From the NCBI GenBank assembly GCA_030605475.1, contig JAUWIG010000002.1, positions 22,055 through 86,054 of the forward strand: a stretch of 64,000 bases of DNA, written 5' to 3'. The first letter of the stretch is position 1. Every line of letters begins with the position of its first letter. Of this stretch, positions 24,874 to 33,315 are shown in pieces. This stretch comes from Planctomycetota bacterium (lineage in GTDB: Bacteria; Planctomycetota; Phycisphaerae; Sedimentisphaerales; Anaerobacaceae). The notes beneath the pieces are model-generated. The model saw only the letters and a program-made list of their open reading frames with translations. It was not told where the DNA came from and ran no database searches. The position numbers and the translations under genes were made by a program.

Positions 24874-25563
24874 TCAGTTGGAAACGCCCAACAGCCGAAC
24901 ATTGTCAAATCGGCCGGTGTCATCGAACGAACCCACGCCGACCCTGCCCCACTTGAAGCGCTTATCAACGGCCGTCATAATCGGCTCATTCATATCATCG
25001 AAGAAAACCTCAATCGTGCCTTTCTCCACGTTGCGTACTAATCGTACAGTGTGCCACTTGTCGTCCCACTTTGTCCCTGCGGTTCGAGTTTTCGCAATCG
25101 ATACGCGAGGCTCACCGTCGACAATAAAAATCGAGTTCGCGTGAGCATCGGCCTTGTTGGCAATGTGCACATAATAGAAATGTGACGGCCCCTGGTGACC
25201 AAAAAACAGACACAAATCGCGATGGCCGTAATCTCTTGTCGTCGAGAGCATATTCACCTCCAGCACGAAACTGGCCACATTCACATCCTTAATCAGGTTG
25301 ATGTTGAAAGGAGAGCGGACCTTCGGCTTGTAATTGCTCTTTCCAAACAGACTAAGCACCTTACCGCCGAGTCCGTCTTCGATTCGCCACGCGCCGCCGT
25401 CGGTTGCCTCCCACGCATCAAGCTTGCCGTCTTCGAAGTCTGCTTGGAAGACGAGCGGCATCTTGCCGGTATCTTCTGACTTTACAGGAGCGGCGCACCC
25501 CGCCGACACAGCCAGCAAAACCATCAAAACAACAGCTACTGTCTGGCGAACCATTGCTCTCAT
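24874..25563 (-). CDS. Lipoprotein with LamG/DUF1080-like sandwich domain
   Basis: The 229-residue product starts MRAMVRQTVAVVLMVLLAVSAGCAAP (split as signal peptide and lipobox SAGC), so it is a lipoprotein. The mature domain has VFQADFEDGKLDAWEATDG and ends with WGRVGVGSFDDTGRFDNVRL, the layout of DUF1080/LamG-type beta-sandwiches that bind or cut polysaccharides. Planctomycetes carry many such proteins. No catalytic residues can be assigned. The start at 25563 has an AGGAAAG Shine-Dalgarno; longer frames toward ispD are not used. Confidence 0.75.
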   Translation of the reverse strand: MRAMVRQTVAVVLMVLLAVSAGCAAPVKSEDTGKMPLVFQADFEDGKLDAWEATDGGAWRIEDGLGGKVLSLFGKSNYKPKVRSPFNINLIKDVNVASFVLEVNMLSTTRDYGHRDLCLFFGHQGPSHFYYVHIANKADAHANSIFIVDGEPRVSIAKTRTAGTKWDDKWHTVRLVRNVEKGTIEVFFDDMNEPIMTAVDKRFKWGRVGVGSFDDTGRFDNVRLLGVSN

Positions 25564-25613
25564 CGCATCTTTCCTTTCCTCACAAATATAACCTTCATTT
25601 TCTTTTCCAAGGT

Positions 25614-26378
25614 TCACCACTGGGCCTCAATATATGGGCCTGCGGGACCTTCCGGTTTAGGTTTGGGCCGGGTTTTCAGGATGGCTTCGGCAATCGCAAT
25701 ATCACTTTTGCGGGTAATTTTGATGTTCGAAGAGTTCGTCTCTACGATTGACACTTTATGCCCCAGAGATTCGACTAATTGGGCGTCATCGCTGATTTTG
25801 CTTTCCCGTAAGGGATGGCTAAGTCCATTGTCCAGATTTTTCAGATTTTCGTATGCTTTTTTGAGCAGCGACGCCTCGAAGACCTGCGGAGTTTGGGCCT
25901 CGTAGAGACCCACCCTTTCGACGGTTTTAATTATCGTATTATCTTTCACGTCCTTTATAGTTGCCGTAACAGGGCAGGCCAATATCGCCGCACCTGTTTG
26001 AGCAGCGGCGGTGAAACAATCATCAATCCACTTAACTCTCACGCAGCATCGCACAGCATCGTGAACGGCAATAAGGTCAATATTATCTTTGATAAGTTCG
26101 AGTGCCTTACTTACAGTGTCGAAGCGTTCCTCACCGCCAAAGCAGATTTTTACATTGAAAAACGCCAAATTGGGGCCCCACTTCACATTCACCAGTTCCT
26201 CATCTTCGGGTGCAATGGCTAACAATATCTGTTTCACGTCGTCACGGTTGGAGAAAAGCTCGACGCTTCGTAGAAAGACCGCTCTGCCGGCTACATCGAC
26301 GAACGGCTTTTTTCTTTTCCCGTCGAATCGCCTGCTCGCCCCCGCAGCACAAATAATCACTGCAACATTCTTAGACAT
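25614..26378 (-). CDS. ispD: 2-C-methyl-D-erythritol 4-phosphate cytidylyltransferase
   Basis: IspD adds CMP to MEP in the non-mevalonate isoprenoid pathway. The 254-residue protein has the N-terminal IICAAGASRRFDGKRKKPFVDVAG CTP-binding signature. Further on come GGEERFDTVSKALE, IAVHDAVRCCV, VERVGLYEAQTPQVF and ISDDAQLVESLGHKVSIVETNSSNIKIT, as in the family. The extra C-terminus (KTRPKPKPEGPAG) is basic and proline-rich. Its product feeds UppS chemistry (undecaprenyl carrier), also in this window. A 27-bp gap separates it from cobO. Confidence 0.95.
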   Translation of the reverse strand: MSKNVAVIICAAGASRRFDGKRKKPFVDVAGRAVFLRSVELFSNRDDVKQILLAIAPEDEELVNVKWGPNLAFFNVKICFGGEERFDTVSKALELIKDNIDLIAVHDAVRCCVRVKWIDDCFTAAAQTGAAILACPVTATIKDVKDNTIIKTVERVGLYEAQTPQVFEASLLKKAYENLKNLDNGLSHPLRESKISDDAQLVESLGHKVSIVETNSSNIKITRKSDIAIAEAILKTRPKPKPEGPAGPYIEAQW

Positions 26379-26405
26379 AGCAAAACAACTCCTATATGCT
26401 GTACG

Positions 26406-26948
26406 CTAATATTCAATTCCACGTCTTGCGAGCAGACCTTTATCAAAGGGGTGCTTAATCTTTTTCATCTCTGTTACCAAATCCGCCAGTGTTATCAATT
26501 CTTCAGTGGCACCTCGGCCGGTTAGAATAACTTCGACAGCGGGGTCTCTTCTATCAATAACGTTTTTGATATCCTCCAATTTGGCCAGCCCTTTTGAAAG
26601 GCAAAATACAATCTCATCAAGTATTAGGCAATCGTAGAATCTTTTCTCACCGGTTTCGGCGATTTTTTCAAGGACCTCACTGATTGCAGCCTGAGTCTGA
26701 GCAACAGTTTTTTCGTCGTCGAAGGATTTAGACATATCCCACGGTATATCGAGTGCTTCGACCCTGATTCTGACGGCACCCAATTGCAGGGCAAACCTCT
26801 CGCCGATATCAAGAGACGGGGGTTTGAGGAATTGATAAATCAGAACTTTGTTTCCCTGGCCGGCGGCACGCAGGGCCAGGCCGAACGCAGCGGTGGTTTT
26901 GCCCTTGCCATCCCCCGTATAAATCTGGACGAGCCCTTTTTCCAGCAT
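26406..26948 (-). CDS. cobO: Cob(I)alamin adenosyltransferase (CobO/BtuR type)
   Basis: CobO transfers adenosyl from ATP to cobalamin to make the coenzyme form. The 180-residue protein has VQIYTGDGKGKTTAAFGLALRA, the P-loop typical of the family, then KVLIYQFLK and LILDEIVFCLSKGL with the Walker B-like acidic residues. LTGRGATEELITLADLVTEM and the end HPFDKGLLARRGIEY also match. It shares the strand with ispD, with no corrinoid riboswitch seen upstream and no other cobalamin gene in view. Confidence 0.94.
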   Translation of the reverse strand: MLEKGLVQIYTGDGKGKTTAAFGLALRAAGQGNKVLIYQFLKPPSLDIGERFALQLGAVRIRVEALDIPWDMSKSFDDEKTVAQTQAAISEVLEKIAETGEKRFYDCLILDEIVFCLSKGLAKLEDIKNVIDRRDPAVEVILTGRGATEELITLADLVTEMKKIKHPFDKGLLARRGIEY

Positions 26949-27024
26949 ACCAGTATATTAAAAGAATGAAGGGCAAATTGAAAATTAAAAATTGAAAAGC
27001 TGTGGGGGCAACCGTACAGCTTAT

Positions 27025-27414
27025 CTATACCGTTACGGCCTTAGGCCTTTGCTGTGCATCAGATTTGCTGTCGGCTTGTTCGCCGGGTTTGAAAGGCAGA
27101 GGTTCGGCGAACTGAATTGCAACACGGCGCAAAAAGCTGTTTACATTATCGACTCGGCAGACGCTGCCGATACGAGTGAAATTTGCTATATCGAAAGAAT
27201 CCTCCGGGCCGAAACAAGGGACGCTAAAGCGGGCGGTTACCCGTTGGCCTGGATACGGACAGCTCTCGTCGGCGTGGCAGGTAAATGCCGCGCCCCCGCT
27301 GCAAACGTCAACCATTTGGCCTTGGGAAAGTGTTTCGTTGAAGTCCTCGGCGAACCAGACGGGCCAGTGGTAACGCAGTCTTTGCTCCCTCCTTCGTTCG
27401 TTAGTTTCGTCCAT
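27025..27414 (-). CDS. PilZ-domain protein
   Basis: PilZ domains bind cyclic di-GMP. The 129-residue protein has an arginine cluster RRREQRLRY near residues 7-15 (the R-x3-R box) and VDVCSGGAAF at about residues 35-44, matching the D-x-S-x-x-G box with Cys in place of the Ser. The rest is beta-rich (RVTARFSVPCF, RRVAIQFAEPL), and the last 20 residues are charged. It may act in envelope or motility regulation. It is one gene between cobO and murD on the same strand. Confidence 0.75.
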   Translation of the reverse strand: MDETNERRREQRLRYHWPVWFAEDFNETLSQGQMVDVCSGGAAFTCHADESCPYPGQRVTARFSVPCFGPEDSFDIANFTRIGSVCRVDNVNSFLRRVAIQFAEPLPFKPGEQADSKSDAQQRPKAVTV

Positions 27415-27612
27415 TACAAATGCCCCGGAAATCCTTTACTCTCACTGCTTGCAAATCGACAGATTTAACAGGCTGCTTTACGAGGGATTGTGGGCCAAAT
27501 CGCCGCTAATAGCGTTAGTGAGGCTGATTGGTGTGTTTTGGTTTTAGAATGACCAGGTGGCTCGATTAACTTTTTTGCGGTTTCCCGGCTTTTTGCAGGT
27601 ATGTTCCTATAA

Positions 27613-29082
27613 CTAACCGTTAATTTCCTGCACAAGTCTGATAAACTCTCGGCCGCGGTGCTGGAAATTGTCAAACATATCGTAGCTTGCACAGCCAGGG
27701 CTTAACAAAACGACATCGCCACCGACCGCCAGCCGAGCAACCAAATCGACGGCCTCGGATAATGAACTAACAATCTTAACTTCCGTATTGCGTATCGCGT
27801 ATTGCGTATTGCGTGGTTTGAGATTGCTTCGCTTCGCTCGCAATGACATATTAGTATTGCGTATCGACAAGGCGATTTTTTTAGCGGTTGCACCTATCAA
27901 AATGGCTGCTTTGGCGTTCTGGGCTATTTTCTCACCGAGTTCGTCGAACGGCAGATTCTTATCGTACCCGCCGGCTATTATAATCACCGGCTGCTCGAAG
28001 GCCTCAAGCGCTGCAATCGCGCTTTGTGGCGTAGTAGCGTTCGAATCGTTGTACCACCGGACGCCGTTTATCTCTGCGACTCGTTCGAGCCGGTGAGGCA
28101 ATGGCTTAAATTCCGGCAGGCAGTTTTTGATTGTCTCATCATCAACACCAAAATACCTGGCAATAGCAACAGCGGCAGCCAAGTTTGAAAGATTAGCCCG
28201 GCCGGGCAAAGAAAATTGCCTGCGAATTTCTTCACTTACATCATTTGTTGAAAATTTGATGCAAATCCTGCCGGCATCCCCCCTGTATTTTTCAAACCAT
28301 TCGCAGCCGACTTGGTCTTCGGCGTTGAAGATAGAGACGGCCGGCGAATCTTTGTCCAGTTCCTGAAACTTGAAGATATTTTCCTTGGCGGCGCAGTAGT
28401 TGGCGAATGTGCCGTAGCGGTCAAGATGGTTTGGCGAAAGATTTGTCAACAGTGCCACTTTCGGCGCTTTTTTGATTTGTGCCAACTGCTCGATTTGAAA
28501 GCTCGAAAGCTCCAGCATAATTAAATCATCGGGGCCGATTTGGTCTATCGCAACCAGCAGTGGCTCGTTGCCGATATTACCACTGAGCCAGACCTTCTCG
28601 TATTGCGTCCCGCTTTCGCCGGCTCGGCTTCTGAGCAGATGGGCCGCCAGTGCCGCTGTTGTGCTTTTGCCGTTGGCCCCCGTTATCCCGGTTATCGGCG
28701 CGGGGCACAGTTCAAAAAAGATATTTATCTGTGATGTGATGAATCTATTTGACCGGCGGGCGAGTTTGAGAAACTCACTGTCGCCTGGCACCGCGGGATT
28801 GGCTATGATAATGTCAGCTTGTTCAAAATCAGCAGCGTTGTGTGAGCCGAGGTGATATTCTATATCAGAGAATTCTTTGAGTTGCTTAACAGAATCGCTT
28901 AGTTGCTCAGCTGAGGCCAAATCCGTTATGGTAACCTTCCCACCGGCGTTGCAGGCGAATTTAGCGACATCAGCTCCGCCGCCGAACCGACCCAGACCCA
29001 TAACCAGGACTTTCTTACCAGAGAAAAACCCCCTATTCGAAATTCGATATTCCTTGCTCGACACTTGTCCTGAGCCCGCCAA
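27613..29082 (-). CDS. murD: UDP-N-acetylmuramoylalanine-D-glutamate ligase with repeat insertion
   Basis: MurD adds D-Glu to UDP-MurNAc-L-Ala. The 489-residue protein has the loop KVLVMGLGRFG, the ATP loop GITGANGKSTTAAL, LSPNHLDRYGTF, WYNDSNATTP and LLSPGCASYDMFDNFQHRGREF. Between AKKIALSI and EVKIVSS a segment of about 26 residues (RNTNMSLRAKRSN and RNTQYAIRNT) is repeat-encoded (27782-27866). It is in frame and replaces a usually short loop of the C-terminal domain. The N-terminal residues before SGKKVLVMGLG are also repeat-encoded, so the start (TTG 29082, or GTG 29064) is uncertain. It stands away from murC and lies 25 bp after pyrF. Confidence 0.93.
   Translation of the reverse strand: MAGSGQVSSKEYRISNRGFFSGKKVLVMGLGRFGGGADVAKFACNAGGKVTITDLASAEQLSDSVKQLKEFSDIEYHLGSHNAADFEQADIIIANPAVPGDSEFLKLARRSNRFITSQINIFFELCPAPITGITGANGKSTTAALAAHLLRSRAGESGTQYEKVWLSGNIGNEPLLVAIDQIGPDDLIMLELSSFQIEQLAQIKKAPKVALLTNLSPNHLDRYGTFANYCAAKENIFKFQELDKDSPAVSIFNAEDQVGCEWFEKYRGDAGRICIKFSTNDVSEEIRRQFSLPGRANLSNLAAAVAIARYFGVDDETIKNCLPEFKPLPHRLERVAEINGVRWYNDSNATTPQSAIAALEAFEQPVIIIAGGYDKNLPFDELGEKIAQNAKAAILIGATAKKIALSIRNTNMSLRAKRSNLKPRNTQYAIRNTEVKIVSSLSEAVDLVARLAVGGDVVLLSPGCASYDMFDNFQHRGREFIRLVQEING
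27782..27866. repeat. Composite dispersed repeat inside murD
   Basis: Two flanks made of 7-bp CGTATYG units surround a core GAGATTGC...CGCAATGAC. The same core occurs at 46326-46362 and the same 7-bp units at 46915-46972 and 41845-41863. The insertion is in frame and stop-free. Confidence 0.85.
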
Positions 29083-29100
29083 AGGATTCGATATTCGTTT
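29036..29100. repeat. Dispersed repeat covering the murD 5' end
   Basis: Reading on the minus strand: AAGGAATATCGAATTTCG and GAATATCGAATCC flank a GGCGGGCTCAGGACAAG segment. Related forms occur at 46370-46410 and 11210-11255. Confidence 0.6.
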
Positions 29101-29107
29101 TTCGTCT

Positions 29108-30058
29108 CTATATCAATGTCTGCATCGCATTTGCCAAATCCACCTTGGCATCGATAACCGCCTGTTCAATACATCTTTTCCAGTCGTCGCCGAATTGCTC
29201 TTTGTATTTCGGCTTTTCATAAGCGTAGATTATCGAGCGTGATGCGTTGATTAGTGCTCCTGTGCTGTCGGGTTTGCAGAATCGCACACAGTCGGCGGCC
29301 GAAGCGCCCTGTGAGCCGTATCCAGGCACGAGAAACCATACTTTATCATACTTTTGGCGCAGCGCCGTTGTAATCTCAGGGCTGGTTCCACCCACCACCA
29401 TCCCGACATTGCTGTAGCCGCTGTTGCCGATTTGCTCAGGTTTGTTTGCAATTTGGCCGATGATTTCAGCCAGTTTTTCGTACATTGTTTGGCCTTGCGA
29501 ATCGGCAAAATCCTGAATGGCTGCGGCGCCGGCATTGCTCGAACGCACCCACACAAATACGCCTTTGCCCTGCTTGTTAGCCATATCTGCAAAGGGTTCT
29601 ATCCCCTCGACGCCTGCGAAGCCATTAATGGTAATGGCGTCGGGAGCGAGCGTATCCTCAAGGCCGGCCAGCTCCGGATTCTCCAGGTGAGCGGCGGCGT
29701 AAAGCTCTGCAGTGTGACCTATATCGCCGCGTTTGACGTCGCCAATCATCTCCAGCCCCAAGTCATCAGCTTCGGAAATCAGCGAATAGTAAGTCTCAAC
29801 GCCCTCCCAGAGATACTTTTCAAAAAACGCAATATTCACCTTCACGGCCGGCACCATTGGAGCGACGATTCGCATTGTTTGTGTGCAAAAATCGAAAATC
29901 GCATCCACCGCAGCAGCCGCGTCAAACTCGTCGTTCATATCTCGATGGCTCTTTATCACGGCCGGAAGCCGGCTGTAAACAGGGTCTAACCCGACAACCA
30001 AAGATGTTCTCTTACTCCTTACGGCGTCGCACAGACGGTCAGCGAAATGACTTGCCAT
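29108..30058 (-). CDS. pyrF: Orotidine 5'-phosphate decarboxylase (type 2)
   Basis: PyrF decarboxylates OMP to UMP. The 316-residue length and GLEMIGDVKRGDIGHTAELYA mark the type 2 branch; the DxKxxD catalytic array lies within. VVGLDPVYSRLP, VPAVKVNIAFFEKYL, ITINGFAG and the phosphate loop VPGYGSQGAS follow. The first ATG has family-like sequence from the start. It lies 25 bp upstream of murD and is read before it, so they may share a transcript. Confidence 0.94.
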   Translation of the reverse strand: MASHFADRLCDAVRSKRTSLVVGLDPVYSRLPAVIKSHRDMNDEFDAAAAVDAIFDFCTQTMRIVAPMVPAVKVNIAFFEKYLWEGVETYYSLISEADDLGLEMIGDVKRGDIGHTAELYAAAHLENPELAGLEDTLAPDAITINGFAGVEGIEPFADMANKQGKGVFVWVRSSNAGAAAIQDFADSQGQTMYEKLAEIIGQIANKPEQIGNSGYSNVGMVVGGTSPEITTALRQKYDKVWFLVPGYGSQGASAADCVRFCKPDSTGALINASRSIIYAYEKPKYKEQFGDDWKRCIEQAVIDAKVDLANAMQTLI

Positions 30059-30182
30059 TAGTTAAATCCTTAACTAAAGAACCTGCAAAACCAGTTGGAA
30101 AACTCTTTTTAACAAACGCTTAAATCACTATAATCTCATAAACGGTTTCGAGCAAGATAGAAATTGAGTATAAGGTGCAGAT

Positions 30183-30869
30183 TTGAAAAATCGCAAAAAA
30201 GCAAGGTTCAAAAAAATCTACTGGTCTTTGATTGGTTTGGCAGTAGCGTCCGTTTTATTTATTTTACTGTTATTATACAAACCCGCCCGTTTTAGCCCGC
30301 CCTATATTACCCCCGCCGGCAACAAGCAGGGGCTGGTAAGCCCATATCTGACGCACAGATTACTGCCCCAGCTTTACAACGGCGCACAGCTTGGCGAGCC
30401 ATTTGATTTGGTCGTTACGCAAGAGGGGATAAACGATATCATCGCTCGGTCTAAGTGGCCGAAGGAGTCCGGCGGCACGAAATTTTTAATGCCTGTGGTG
30501 TTTTTTGTGCCCGACAGCATAGTGCTGATGGGAGCTGTGGTTGTAGCCGGCGCCGAGCTTGTCGTTACTGTTGTGGCCGAGCCTCACCTTGACCAGCAGG
30601 GCCTCTTAAACCTGCGGGTGGCGAAAGTGAAGGTTGGTGCTATGAATATCACGCTTCTTGCCAGATTGATAGCCAGAAGAATGTATTTAGAGCAACTTGC
30701 CACGACAGATATTAGCGCAGAGGATATTAGGGCGCAGATAGCAGCGTCATTACTGGATAATGAGCCCTTTGAGCCCATTTTCAGGATTGAGGATAAAAAA
30801 GTACGGGCCGGGAAAATAACTATTACACAGGGGAAGCTGACGATTCGCCTGATTCCGGTTTTTGACTGA
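30183..30869 (+). CDS. Single-helix membrane protein, unknown
   Basis: The 228-residue product has a basic N-terminus, one membrane helix at about residues 15-37 (LIGLAVASVLFILLLLYK) and a periplasmic part. The periplasmic part has VTQEGINDIIARSKWP and strand-rich sequence up to KITITQGKLTIRLIPVFD. The layout resembles YpmS/DUF2140-type proteins, which look like membrane-facing lipid-binding folds; I put that forward weakly. The start is TTG 30183, supported by AAGGTG 5 nt upstream. It stands alone between pyrF (opposite strand) and the DUF456 gene. Confidence 0.65.
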   Translation: MKNRKKARFKKIYWSLIGLAVASVLFILLLLYKPARFSPPYITPAGNKQGLVSPYLTHRLLPQLYNGAQLGEPFDLVVTQEGINDIIARSKWPKESGGTKFLMPVVFFVPDSIVLMGAVVVAGAELVVTVVAEPHLDQQGLLNLRVAKVKVGAMNITLLARLIARRMYLEQLATTDISAEDIRAQIAASLLDNEPFEPIFRIEDKKVRAGKITITQGKLTIRLIPVFD

Positions 30870-31045
30870 GGTTTTTATCTCCAGCAGCTGTTTGGCCATA
30901 TTTTAATTTCGCTGTTCACAAGGCCTTTCGTGGGGGAAATTGCCGGAATCGTGAAACGCTCTCAAAAGCATTTAGACCCGAATCTTACCACTGCTCATCT
31001 ACGAATTTCCTTTTCTCTCTTTTGTTCTTATTTTACAATTAACCA

Positions 31046-31561
31046 ATGCTTTATATTTGGTCAATTGTATTGATTCTGCTAAACGCAGTTTGGTTAGCAC
31101 TGGTTCCTTTTGCGCTGCCGGGCAATTGGCTTATTGTCATAACGACATCTCTGTTCGCCTGGTGGCGTGCCGAGGATGGGGTTTTCTCCGCCTATACCTT
31201 GCTTGCCATAGCAATTCTCGCCCTTATCGGCGAGCTGTTTGAATTCTTCAGTGGTATGGGCGGTGCGAAAAAAGCCGGTGCTGGCTGGCGAGGTTCAATT
31301 GGAGCTCTCGTCGGCGCTATCACAGGTGCCGTACTCGCAACTTTCCTCATCCCTGCTCCATTTCTCGGCACATTACTCGGGGCCTGTGTTGGTGCTGGGT
31401 TGGGGGCCTGGGCGTTTGAATCGTTTGCCGGCCGACCGGTACGGGCATCTTTAACTTCTGGCTTTGGAGCCGGCTTGGGCCAGTTCCTCGGTAGCACCGC
31501 CAAAATTATGATTGGGATTCTGATTTGGTTTATCGTCGCAATCGCCGCCTTCTGGCCGTAA
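31046..31561 (+). CDS. DUF456 membrane protein
   Basis: The 171-residue product is very hydrophobic, with about five segments. Its pattern fits DUF456: an N-terminal LVPFALPGNWLIVITTSLFAWW, a GELFEFFSGMGGAKKAGAGWRGSIGALVGAITGAV core and a C-terminal ILIWFIVAIAAFWP. The central Gly/Ala-rich repeats resemble glycine-zipper helices. Function of the family is unknown. It precedes the polyamine operon by 372 bp and is probably independent. Confidence 0.85.
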   Translation: MLYIWSIVLILLNAVWLALVPFALPGNWLIVITTSLFAWWRAEDGVFSAYTLLAIAILALIGELFEFFSGMGGAKKAGAGWRGSIGALVGAITGAVLATFLIPAPFLGTLLGACVGAGLGAWAFESFAGRPVRASLTSGFGAGLGQFLGSTAKIMIGILIWFIVAIAAFWP

Positions 31562-31933
31562 AATTCCCCCACAAGCGAAAAATCCCTTTAACCCCCCATC
31601 TCTGCTCTGCCCGGCGTCTTTGTGCATTTAGACAAATTTTGCCGGAGCCAGTTGGTTTGAGCAGACAAAAGTCAGCAAGCGTGAGGGAAAGGTCGAAAGG
31701 CGGAAGGGTAGAATTTAGAATTGAATGGCCAAAAAAGCGTTGGGCTGGTGTCCACAAGTCGTATGATTCGAGAATCAAGCTGGCGCAAATTAGGGAAAAG
31801 ATGCCGAGATTTTGGTTTGACGCTGTGGGGGGGCAAGTCTATAATACCGACGCTAAATTAGAAGAGTGTTGCCGCCTGACAAAATTGACTCTATTGCTGC
31901 AAAGGAGTCTGACGCTGAAACTCGGAGACAAGG
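31562..31933. other. Intergenic stretch without a supported gene
   Basis: No convincing gene or strong promoter is seen in these 372 bp. A plus-strand frame covers most of it, but the composition looks non-coding (Arg- and Ser-rich, then runs into the DHS-like start). Leader for the polyamine operon is likely here. Confidence 0.4.
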
Positions 31934-32965
31934 ATGGCCAAGTATCTTGACAAGCCCATTGAGCACGTGGATATCTCAAGAGGCAAAGAACTGTATAACC
32001 TCACAAGTTCATTCTCTTCTGCGTCATTTCAGGCGCGAAATCTTTCTTGCTGTCTCGATGTATACCGCCGGATGCTGGCGGACGACGAGGCTGTCATCTT
32101 CCTCGGCCTATCGGCAGCACTGGTAGCCGGTGGTATGCGCAAAATCATAGTGCATTTGATAAGAAATCACCTCGTTGATGTCGTGGTCAGCACAGGTGCG
32201 AACCTTTACCACGATTTCTTTGAGGCCCTGGGTTACCGCCACTACATCGGGCATCCTTTGGCAAACGATTCACATCTTCATCAGGCTAAGGTTGACCGGA
32301 TTTATGACACATATGTAAGCGATGCCGAACTCGGTCAGACAGAGGCAAGGATAGCCGAAATCGCATCGCATCTGGAACAGAGGGTTTATTCAAGCAGGGA
32401 GTTCATCGAGCTGTTGGCTGACGAGATTGACGACCCCGCGTCTATTCTCTGTACGGCGCGGCGGGAGGGCGTCCCGATATTCTGCCCTGCCTTGTGTGAT
32501 TCCGGAATTGGAATTGCGTTGACCCACCATTATGTACGGTCGAGTGGTGGCCCAAGGCTAATCATAGACCAGATTCGCGACAATTTTGAAATACTCCAGG
32601 TCAAACGAGACGCAGCCAGGACAGGCGTGCTCTATCTGGGGGGAGGAGTACCTAAGAACTACGTTCAGCAGTTGACCCCGATGCTTGACGCCTTTGATGT
32701 GGAAGGCGAAGGACACAGATATTTTATCCAGTTGACCACCGACGACCCAAAATACGGCGGTCTCAGCGGATGCACCGCTGACGAGGCACGGTCGTGGGGA
32801 AAGGTGGCAGGTAATGGACTGGCTGCTACTGCATACGTCGATGCAACCATCGGCTTGCCCTTGCTTGCCGGAGCGGTACTAAGCGACGGCTCTGACAAGC
32901 CGGCAAGAGCAAAACGGATTTTTTGTTGGAAAAGAGATAAGTTGGAGGAACTGAAAATTGAGTAA
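31934..32965 (+). CDS. Deoxyhypusine-synthase-like protein
   Basis: This 343-residue protein belongs to the deoxyhypusine synthase family, which moves an aminobutyl group from spermidine via a lysine enamine using NAD. The family's catalytic lysine block is intact: ADEARSWGKVA, with Lys at about residue 290. TGANLYHDFFEAL, GIALTHHYV and YLGGGVPKNYVQQ match NAD/spermidine sites, but the His beside the Lys (human 288) is Asn here, the usual bacterial variant. Bacteria lack eIF5A, so the product is likely a free polyamine such as homospermidine. An SD-like GGAG precedes the ATG. It overlaps speD by 8 bp. Confidence 0.88.
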   Translation: MAKYLDKPIEHVDISRGKELYNLTSSFSSASFQARNLSCCLDVYRRMLADDEAVIFLGLSAALVAGGMRKIIVHLIRNHLVDVVVSTGANLYHDFFEALGYRHYIGHPLANDSHLHQAKVDRIYDTYVSDAELGQTEARIAEIASHLEQRVYSSREFIELLADEIDDPASILCTARREGVPIFCPALCDSGIGIALTHHYVRSSGGPRLIIDQIRDNFEILQVKRDAARTGVLYLGGGVPKNYVQQLTPMLDAFDVEGEGHRYFIQLTTDDPKYGGLSGCTADEARSWGKVAGNGLAATAYVDATIGLPLLAGAVLSDGSDKPARAKRIFCWKRDKLEELKIE

Positions 32966-33311
32966 GGGAATGCACATTATTCTTGACTGCTGCGGCGTTC
33001 CTGCTGACATTTGCCACGATGATAGGCGTCTGCTCGAAATAGTTGTGCGCGCCGCCAAGTCGAACGATGCCACCGTCATAAACACATCGCGCTACCGCTT
33101 CGGTCACAACTCTCCTGCCGGATGCGCTGTCTTTGTCATGCTGGACGAAAGTCATATATCGGTGCACACGTATGCAGAGGAAGGGAAGATGGCTATCGAT
33201 GTCTTCACCTGCGGTAACACCAACGCCGAAGCTATCGCGGATGACTTGAAAACCCAGCTTAAACTGACTGGTTGCACCGAAAAAAAACTGGAAAGGTTTC
33301 AAGCAGGATAA
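32958..33311 (+). CDS. speD: S-adenosylmethionine decarboxylase, SpeD type
   Basis: SpeD decarboxylates AdoMet to the aminopropyl donor and cuts itself to form a pyruvoyl group. The 117-residue chain carries the self-cleavage site DESHISVHTYAEEG, with the reactive Ser at about residue 65, and the following DVFTCG cysteine. Length is normal for the bacterial class. The start is TTG 32958: GGAGGAA lies 7 nt upstream, while the ATG at 32970 has no ribosome site. It overlaps the DHS-like gene by 8 bp and precedes speB by 4 bp. No SpeE aminopropyltransferase is in the window. Confidence 0.92.
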   Translation: MSKGMHIILDCCGVPADICHDDRRLLEIVVRAAKSNDATVINTSRYRFGHNSPAGCAVFVMLDESHISVHTYAEEGKMAIDVFTCGNTNAEAIADDLKTQLKLTGCTEKKLERFQAG

Positions 33312-33315
33312 CAAT

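Noticed and set aside
26949..27024. Corrinoid riboswitch ahead of cobO
   Set aside because: The region is short and A/T-rich with no B12-box-like sequence.
27465..27692. 75-codon frame overlapping the murD 3' end
   Set aside because: Shadow of murD in another frame.
31525..31950. Frame of 141 codons ahead of the DHS-like gene
   Set aside because: Composition is not protein-like, it starts inside the DUF456 gene, and it overlaps the DHS-like start.
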